6,137 nucleotides of DNA from Thermodesulfobacteriales bacterium (GTDB lineage: Bacteria > Desulfobacterota > Thermodesulfobacteria > Thermodesulfobacteriales > Thermodesulfatatoraceae), in the NCBI GenBank assembly GCA_026985945.1, contig JALSPN010000279.1:1-6137 (forward strand). The letters are read 5' to 3'. Below, in pieces: positions 1 through 4,057 of the stretch. Both the position numbers and the translations under genes were made by a program. Under the pieces are notes generated by a model. That model searched no databases. It worked only from the letters and a program-made list of their open reading frames with translations, and was not told the origin of the DNA. How positions within the stretch are numbered: the first letter of the stretch is position 1; each line of letters starts with the position of its first letter.

Positions 1-6
1 GAAAAT

Positions 7-34
7 TTGACTTCTTTAAAAATTTTAGCAAAAT
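7..34 (+). promoter_or_regulatory. Weak candidate promoter upstream of trpC
   Basis: TTGACT at 7-12 matches the sigma70 -35 consensus at 5 of 6 bases. CAAAAT at 29-34, after a 16-bp spacer, matches -10 at 4 of 6. The surrounding leader is AT-rich, unlike the coding sequence that follows. Initiation 6-7 bp after the -10 would fall almost on the GTG start codon at 41, giving a leaderless or nearly leaderless mRNA, which would fit the lack of a Shine-Dalgarno sequence there. Matches this weak occur by chance in AT-rich DNA, and trpC could equally be read from an upstream gene outside the window. Confidence 0.22.
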
Positions 35-40
35 GATCCT

Positions 41-811
41 GTGTCTGACATTTTAGCCACCATCCTGGAAGAGAAAAAAAGGGAGATTGCACTTCGTAAG
101 AGGCGGGGGCTCTTTTTCAGGCCCTGGTGGGATGCTCCGCGTCGTTCCCTCAAAAAGGCCCTTGAAAGGCCGGGCTTTAATATCATTGCCGAGGTCAAAA
201 GGGCCTCACCTTCAAAGGGCCTGATTGCCCGGGAATTTGACCCCCTTAAAATTGCAAGACTTTATGAAGAGGCAGGGGCAGCGGCCATCTCCTGCCTTAC
301 GGATGAAAAGTTCTTCGCCGGGCACCTGGAATACCTGGCAGCCATAAGGGAGGTGGTCTCCTTGCCGCTTCTGCGGAAAGATTTCATCATCGATGAGGTG
401 CAGATCGAGGAGGCCCGGGCCTTTGGAGCGGATGCCATCCTTCTTATCGTGGCGGCTTTAAGCCCAAAGCGCTTGAAGGCTTTACTTAAAAAGGCCCGTG
501 AGCTCGGCCTTGAGGCCCTGGTAGAGGTCCATGATGCTCATGAACTTGAAGTCGCCCTTGAGGCCCAGGCGGAGATCATCGGGGTCAATAATCGCAACTT
601 AAAGACCTTTGAGGTCGAGCTTGAGACTTCCATAAATCTTAGGAGGCTTGTCCCCGAGTCCATTCCCTTTGTGGCCGAATCCGGGATAAAAGGCCCGGAA
701 GACATCAGGCGTCTTCAAGAGGCCGGCATCCGGGCGGCCCTTATCGGCGAAAGCCTTATGCGTGCTCACGACCCCAAAGAGGCCTTAAAAAGGCTCCTTT
801 CTCCGAGCTAA
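41..811 (+). CDS. trpC: Indole-3-glycerol-phosphate synthase (TrpC)
   Basis: Cytoplasmic TIM-barrel enzyme that closes the ring of CdRP to form indole-3-glycerol phosphate, the penultimate stage of tryptophan synthesis. The 256-residue length is normal for the monofunctional enzyme. Family motifs run in order: IIAEVKRASPSKG (48-60), LRKDFIIDEVQIEEA (111-125), ALVEVHDAHE (159-168), IGVNNRNLKTF (180-190), VAESGIKGPED (211-221) and ALIGESLM (233-240). Residues expected to catalyse or bind substrate are present: Glu51, Lys53, Lys113, Glu162, Asn183, Arg185, Glu213 and Ser214, numbered by analogy with the Sulfolobus enzyme. GTG at 41 is the first possible start after an in-frame TAG at 26-28. No clear Shine-Dalgarno precedes it, and the out-of-frame ATG at 33 leads to a quick stop. 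No other trp gene is visible, so this copy is either isolated or last in an operon that begins to the left. Its last 56 bp also encode the end of wtpC on the other strand. Confidence 0.97.
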   Translation: MSDILATILEEKKREIALRKRRGLFFRPWWDAPRRSLKKALERPGFNIIAEVKRASPSKGLIAREFDPLKIARLYEEAGAAAISCLTDEKFFAGHLEYLAAIREVVSLPLLRKDFIIDEVQIEEARAFGADAILLIVAALSPKRLKALLKKARELGLEALVEVHDAHELEVALEAQAEIIGVNNRNLKTFEVELETSINLRRLVPESIPFVAESGIKGPEDIRRLQEAGIRAALIGESLMRAHDPKEALKRLLSPS

Positions 812-1499
812 AAAACTTCTTCAGACTCTGGCCCAGGGCACCAGGGCCCTTTTCCAGAAAGTGGGAAAAGTCCCCTTCAAAGAGGATCTTTCCCCCCTCG
901 AGGAGAAGAAGCCTTTCGGCGAGAAAAGCCGCCTCCCAGGGATCGTGGGTAACATGAAGGATGGAGAGTTTAAACCGTTGGGGCAGAAGCTTAAGGAAGT
1001 CTAAAAGCTCCCATTTGAGATGAAAGTCAAGGGAGGCCAGGGGTTCGTCAAGGAGCAACACTTTGGGGCGGGCACAGAGGGCCCTGGCAAGGGCCACCCG
1101 CTGGGCCTCGCCTCCAGACAGATTTTTCACCCCTCTTTTGAGGAAGGGGGCAAGGCGGAAGGTATCTACCACTTCCCTTACAAAATTCGGTGGCACCTTT
1201 TCTCTTCGGGCCCGGAAGGCAAAAAGGATATTTTCTTCCACGTTTAAATGCGGGAAAAGGGTGTTTTGCTGGGGAAGATAAACGATGTTGCGTTTTTCCG
1301 GAGGCAGAGAGGATATATCTTGCCCTTGAAGTTTGATCTCTTCCTGCTGGGCCTTCCTAAGACCTGCCAGGATCTTAAGAGTATGGCTCTTTCCGGCCCC
1401 GCTTGGCCCCAGCATCACCACGTAAGTCGAGGGAGGAACCGTAAAGGAGACTTCGAGATTCAGAGAACCTATTTGATCTTTCAGGGAGACATTAAGCAT
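756..1499 (-). CDS. wtpC: Tungstate/molybdate ABC transporter ATPase (WtpC/ModC-like)
   Basis: Cytoplasmic ATPase that should power the WtpB permease. All ABC motifs are present in the 247-residue product: Walker A GPSGAGKS (31-38), Q-loop Gln77 followed by LFPHLNV, signature LSGGEAQR (127-134), Walker B VLLLDEP (147-153), D-loop SLD (156-158) and switch His185 in HVTHD. The residue after the Walker A serine is His39, where family members usually have Thr or Ser. The chain stops soon after the nucleotide-binding domain, so the C-terminal TOBE/Mop domain of typical ModC/WtpC (about 340-360 residues) is absent. I chose ATG 1499: it overlaps the wtpB stop by 8 bp, has GGCGGGAAG just upstream, and its protein begins at the usual first beta strand. 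A longer reading from ATG 1538 would add 13 residues and overlap wtpB by 47 bp. The name rests on the neighbouring wtpA and wtpB; the ATPase alone would only be placed in the oxyanion/CysA-like group. Confidence 0.9.
   Translation of the reverse strand: MLNVSLKDQIGSLNLEVSFTVPPSTYVVMLGPSGAGKSHTLKILAGLRKAQQEEIKLQGQDISSLPPEKRNIVYLPQQNTLFPHLNVEENILFAFRARREKVPPNFVREVVDTFRLAPFLKRGVKNLSGGEAQRVALARALCARPKVLLLDEPLASLDFHLKWELLDFLKLLPQRFKLSILHVTHDPWEAAFLAERLLLLEGGKILFEGDFSHFLEKGPGALGQSLKKFFSSEKGAFLRPLWGREHA
835..853 (+). terminator. Weak terminator-like hairpin after trpC
   Basis: AGGGC (835-839) can pair with GCCCT (846-850) across a 6-base loop, followed by a short T run ending at 853. It starts 24 bp past the trpC stop, a reasonable place for an intrinsic terminator. 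The stem is only 5 bp, the T run is short, and the site lies inside wtpC on the opposite strand, so coding constraints could produce it. An alternative pairing, GGCCC (830-834) with GGGCC (844-848), competes with it. Confidence 0.25.
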
Positions 1500-2265
1500 T
1501 TCTTCCCGCCTTCGGCGTAAAATAGGTAAGCAGGGCAAAAAGAAAAAGGCTCACACAGACGATTAAGGCCGTAATGGCCTCCACCTCAGATAGGCCGTAG
1601 TTTTCAAACCTTTCGTATAAGAGGATGGAAGCCGTCTTGGGATAGTAGGCCAGGATCAAAATGGCCCCCATCTCACTTATTCCGCGGGCTACCGCCAGAA
1701 TAAAGCCCCGCATCACGTAAGGGAAGATGAGAGGGGCGGTTATCTTTCGGAATACGAACCAGGGGCTGGCACCCAGGGTGCGAGCCGCAAGCTCAATATC
1801 TTCTGAAACCGCCGCAAAGCCCATAAGGGCCGCTGAGACCACGTAAGAAAAGCTGACAAAGCACATGGCTGCCACCAGCCCCCAGAAGGTATCCACAAAG
1901 CTCAGGCCCAGGGGGGCTGCAAGCCTTCCAAGAAGGCTATTGTTGTTTAAGACGTTTAAAAGGAGAATCCCTACAGCCACGTGCGGGATCACGATGGGAA
2001 TGTTGAGGAGACTTTCACAAAATTCCCGGGGAAGATAGCCCCGGGCCAGGAGATAACCCGCCGGCACCCCCAGAATTACCCCCAGAGTGGCGGCGCAGGT
2101 AGCTGCCAGAAAGCTAATCTTAAGGCTCTGCCAAACTTCTAAGTCTTTTAGGGTAAGCCAGAGCTTTTCCCCGGTAAGGTCAAGGAAAATAGCCACCAGT
2201 GGATACAGAATCCAGAAAAAGGCCAGAAAGGCCAGAAATATGGCCAGGAGAAGAAAAAATCTCAT
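1492..2265 (-). CDS. wtpB: Tungstate/molybdate ABC transporter permease (WtpB-like)
   Basis: Inner-membrane permease that forms the channel for oxyanion taken from WtpA. The 257-residue chain has about six hydrophobic segments (roughly 3-29, 47-75, 84-105, 127-149, 176-196 and 229-249). The cytoplasmic EAA loop that docks the ATPase lies at about 159-178 and includes the core LGASPWFVFRKI. The following RGISEMGAILILAYYPKTAS (194-213) and ILLYERFENYGLSEVEA (214-230) resemble the WtpB branch more than classical ModB. The start ATG overlaps the wtpA stop in an ATGA arrangement (2262-2265), indicating translational coupling; a GAGGCGGG stretch upstream may serve as a modest ribosome binding site. 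The end overlaps the chosen wtpC start by 8 bp. ModB, TupB and CysT-type sulfate permeases share this fold, so substrate assignment leans on WtpA. Confidence 0.93.
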   Translation of the reverse strand: MRFFLLLAIFLAFLAFFWILYPLVAIFLDLTGEKLWLTLKDLEVWQSLKISFLAATCAATLGVILGVPAGYLLARGYLPREFCESLLNIPIVIPHVAVGILLLNVLNNNSLLGRLAAPLGLSFVDTFWGLVAAMCFVSFSYVVSAALMGFAAVSEDIELAARTLGASPWFVFRKITAPLIFPYVMRGFILAVARGISEMGAILILAYYPKTASILLYERFENYGLSEVEAITALIVCVSLFLFALLTYFTPKAGRNA

Positions 2266-3227
2266 AAAGAGCCCGCCTCTATCTTTTTGGGAGGGAAGAG
2301 AGGAAGCTGAAAGTTTTGTTTAAGGATTTTTTGCCCTTCCGGGCCGATAACAAAGTTTTCAAAAAGACGAGCCTCTTCGGGATGAGGGGCCACCTTGAGG
2401 GCTGAAATACCGTAAATGATAGGTTTTCCGGAAATCCGGCGGCCGTTTCCGAGAGTTATGGTTACCTGCCGATAAAGCGCGGCATGGGCAAAAGAGCCCA
2501 GGTTGATCTCGGGCGGAAGTTTTACATATTGAAGCCCGTGTTGCCTGGCCACACTCAGATATTCGACGGCATAATCAAGGGCCCCTGATTCCAGAAGCCC
2601 CAGAAGTTCAACGGCCTTGGGCCTTATGAAGACTTTTTTTCCTCGAGGGCTAAAGCGGGCGGGGACGCTAAGTAAGATTTCTTTCCCTTTAACCTCATAT
2701 TTGAAGGGAAGATAAGGCCGGACGAGTTTTGACCAGAGGGGAAGGCCATAAAATTTTTCTCCCAGGGCCAGCATCAGAAGGGTGCGATATCCGCAGGGGT
2801 CAAGATTGGGATTGGAAAATCCCCATTTGATCCCTGGCCGGGAGAGGATCTCAAACCAGTTTTGAGGGGTAATTTCCTGAGCTCCCCGCGAGCGGGGCGT
2901 GTAACAAATAACCAGTTCATTGCGGGCGAAGAGATAGACGTGGTCTGCATATTCAGGGAACATCATGGCCGGTATGAGGGAATAATCCGCGCTGGCCACG
3001 ACATCGCAGGATTTACCAAGGTCGGTAACCTTGCGGATGGCCTGGACACTTCCGCTTGATTCTCGCCGCACTTCGATGTGGGGATAACGGGCCTCGAAGG
3101 CCCTTTCTATGGCTGCAAAGGGGACTGATAGGCTTCCGGCGTGAAAGACCTTCAAGATAACCTTTTCTCCCCAGACCGGCCTCCAGAAGAGACAAATTAG
3201 AAAAGAGAGAACAAGCGCCCGGTACAT
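2262..3227 (-). CDS. wtpA: Tungstate/molybdate periplasmic binding protein (WtpA)
   Basis: Extracytoplasmic receptor that captures tungstate or molybdate and delivers it to WtpB. The 321-residue chain begins with a signal peptide (about 1-20, hydrophobic core LVLSFLICLFW, likely cleavage after VWG). No lipobox cysteine is suitably placed, so a soluble periplasmic protein is expected. Family motifs include FHAGSLSVPF (28-37), RESSGSVQAIRKV (55-67), CDVVASADY (74-82), NLDPCGYR (141-148), YAVEYLSVA (219-227) and LPPEINLGS (237-245). In the archaeal WtpA/ModA structures the oxyanion is six-coordinate, with an Asp and a Glu carboxylate adding to the usual contacts; Asp143 and Glu222 are the likely equivalents. 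That pairing separates WtpA from classical tetrahedral ModA. The start is well supported: CTGGAGG lies 6 bases upstream of ATG. Sequence alone cannot tell W from Mo preference. Confidence 0.95.
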   Translation of the reverse strand: MYRALVLSFLICLFWRPVWGEKVILKVFHAGSLSVPFAAIERAFEARYPHIEVRRESSGSVQAIRKVTDLGKSCDVVASADYSLIPAMMFPEYADHVYLFARNELVICYTPRSRGAQEITPQNWFEILSRPGIKWGFSNPNLDPCGYRTLLMLALGEKFYGLPLWSKLVRPYLPFKYEVKGKEILLSVPARFSPRGKKVFIRPKAVELLGLLESGALDYAVEYLSVARQHGLQYVKLPPEINLGSFAHAALYRQVTITLGNGRRISGKPIIYGISALKVAPHPEEARLFENFVIGPEGQKILKQNFQLPLFPPKKIEAGSL

Positions 3228-3233
3228 TGTTTT

Positions 3234-3240
3234 CCTCCAG
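3234..3240 (-). promoter_or_regulatory. Strong ribosome binding site of wtpA
   Basis: On the - strand this reads CTGGAGG, ending 6 bases before the wtpA ATG. It is the best Shine-Dalgarno match in the window apart from that of the DUF4234 gene. It allows wtpA, normally needed in excess over its permease and ATPase, to be initiated independently of the gene upstream. Confidence 0.8.
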
Positions 3241-3254
3241 AAATTTTGAAAAAC

Positions 3255-3284
3255 TTTTTACCAGGAAAGAAAAAGCCTTAGCAA
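3255..3284 (-). promoter_or_regulatory. Weak candidate internal promoter before wtpA
   Basis: Read on the - strand, TTGCTA (3284-3279) and TAAAAA (3260-3255) each match sigma70 boxes at 4 of 6 bases, with an 18-bp spacer. Initiation would occur just before the wtpA ribosome binding site. The stretch covers the last codons of the DUF2752 gene and the AT-rich 30-bp gap. It would let wtpABC respond separately from the genes upstream, but the match is close to chance level and I see no clear operator. Confidence 0.18.
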
Positions 3285-3626
3285 CCACCAGAGGAGGACG
3301 CTTGCCAGCCAGATTTCAAAAACCTTCTTCTCCTGGCACCAGCAAAGAAACCCTGAGGGCGAAATGGCAAGCCTCAGAATAAATAAAGAGAGAGGAAAAA
3401 CCTGGGGATTAGCCCGGAAAGCCAATTTTATCTTGCCCTGCAGAAGGAATTTTACGGCGTCTGTCATCCCGCAACCCGGGCAGGGATGGCCTGTAAGGGC
3501 TAGAAAAGGGCACTTCCAGGGGAGGTGTAGGCCCTGAATATCAAAAAAACCGGCCCTTTCTCCCAAAAGGAGGATCAGGGCCAACAGGAGGCCAATTCTT
3601 AAGAGCCCTGTTTCTGTCCGGCTCAA
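3258..3626 (-). CDS. DUF2752 family membrane protein
   Basis: Small integral membrane protein of unknown function, 122 residues, which is usual for the family. The diagnostic block is CPFLALTGHPCPGCGMTDA (39-57), with cysteines 39, 49 and 52, followed by the LLQGKIKLAF and NP (73-74) elements that complete the DUF2752 pattern. Hydrophobic segments lie near 8-24, 75-90 and 103-121. Two further cysteines (95 and 97) sit between the last two. The start codon is TTG, overlapping the stop of the DUF4234 gene as TTGA (3623-3626); no Shine-Dalgarno is visible, so translation probably depends on coupling to that gene. It ends 30 bp before wtpA. The CPGCG motif could bind metal or form a disulfide, but no function is established and I do not assign one. 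A start a little further in (CTG or TTG at codons 14-15) cannot be excluded. Confidence 0.88.
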   Translation of the reverse strand: MSRTETGLLRIGLLLALILLLGERAGFFDIQGLHLPWKCPFLALTGHPCPGCGMTDAVKFLLQGKIKLAFRANPQVFPLSLFILRLAISPSGFLCWCQEKKVFEIWLASVLLWWLLRLFLSW

Positions 3627-4024
3627 GGTTTGTTCAAAGCTTCAATGATCATGTTGATTTCTTTCTGTTGAATGGCATCCGTAATGATACCAAGGGAAAT
3701 AAGGGCCAGGATTAAAGAGATGGCCGGCAGACTCTCACTTGGAGGAAGGCCATATTGATGTTGAACTTTTACTATGGCCCGGCCCATAAGATACTCGTGA
3801 TAGAGATGATAAAGCCCGCAGGTAAGAAGCGTAAAAATCAGCCACTTCCAGTAGTGAAACTCCTCATAACCCAGGAGCAGGTTGACAACCCGCATCTGCC
3901 GATACTGCCAGACAAGATCCCAGAGGCCGCAGGTAAGGAGTGTGAGGATAACATCTTTGGCCACGTTTGAAGGCTCGATTTCTACGCCTGGAGGAAGCCG
4001 TCGCCCTTGAGAAACACCCTTCAT
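3623..4024 (-). CDS. DUF4234-like small membrane protein with internal repeat
   Basis: Membrane protein of 133 residues with no known function; the pattern fits DUF4234. After a polar N-terminus (1-22) there are two similar hydrophobic units, about 25-48 and 62-85, each carrying an identical TLLTCGL heptapeptide (28-34 and 65-71) followed by an aromatic-rich stretch and a basic end. A third hydrophobic segment (100-117) runs into DAIQQKEINMII, typical of the family's C-terminus. I placed the start at ATG 4024 because GGAGG lies 5 bases upstream of it; the upstream in-frame ATG at 4036, adding MEDL, has only a weak GAGAG before it and would itself contain that ribosome binding site. The stop overlaps the TTG start of the DUF2752 gene, so the pair is probably made in a fixed ratio and may act together. 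It begins 33 bp after the GH57 stop. Confidence 0.85.
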   Translation of the reverse strand: MKGVSQGRRLPPGVEIEPSNVAKDVILTLLTCGLWDLVWQYRQMRVVNLLLGYEEFHYWKWLIFTLLTCGLYHLYHEYLMGRAIVKVQHQYGLPPSESLPAISLILALISLGIITDAIQQKEINMIIEALNKP

Positions 4025-4046
4025 GAGATCCTCCATTTTTGATCTC
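4025..4046 (-). promoter_or_regulatory. Inverted repeat framing the DUF4234 ribosome binding site
   Basis: GAGATC (4025-4030) and GATCTC (4041-4046) are a perfect 6-bp inverted repeat separated by 10 bases. In the - strand mRNA the loop holds the upstream ATG and GGAG of the Shine-Dalgarno, while the 3' arm ends directly against the start codon at 4024. With a 2-base bulge, the first two bases of that ATG could extend the stem. No U run follows, so it does not look like a terminator. A role in tuning translation initiation is possible but unproven; a 6-bp palindrome can occur by chance. Confidence 0.35.
4030..4034 (-). promoter_or_regulatory. Ribosome binding site deciding the DUF4234 start
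   Basis: On the - strand this reads GGAGG, with 5 bases (ATCTC) before ATG 4024. It lies inside the reading frame that would begin at ATG 4036, and that upstream ATG lacks a comparable site. This is the reason for preferring the shorter, 133-residue product. Confidence 0.7.
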
Positions 4047-4057
4047 TCATCGGCAAA

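Noticed and set aside
1020..1520. Several + strand open frames of 72-90 residues opposite wtpC
   Set aside because: The opposite strand carries a full set of ABC ATPase motifs; these frames overlap each other and have no supporting signals.
1500..1538. A 13-residue N-terminal extension of WtpC from ATG 1538
   Set aside because: It would overlap wtpB by 47 bp and adds an Arg-rich stretch not expected before the first strand; ATG 1499 fits the operon spacing better.
2215..2250. Repeated GGCCAGAAA units forming a small tandem repeat
   Set aside because: They encode the alternating FLAFLAFF of the first WtpB transmembrane segment; repeated codons in a hydrophobic helix explain them.
3190..3196. 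Cys12 of WtpA as a lipoprotein attachment site
   Set aside because: The preceding residues FLI do not form a lipobox and the cysteine sits within the hydrophobic core of the signal peptide.
3228..3257. A molybdenum-cofactor riboswitch or ModE-type operator before wtpA
   Set aside because: The gap is only 30 bp, too short for the riboswitch, and no clear palindromic operator is visible.
3013..3288. A 91-residue - strand frame spanning the start of wtpA and the end of the DUF2752 gene
   Set aside because: It is out of frame with two well-supported genes and contains no recognisable domain.
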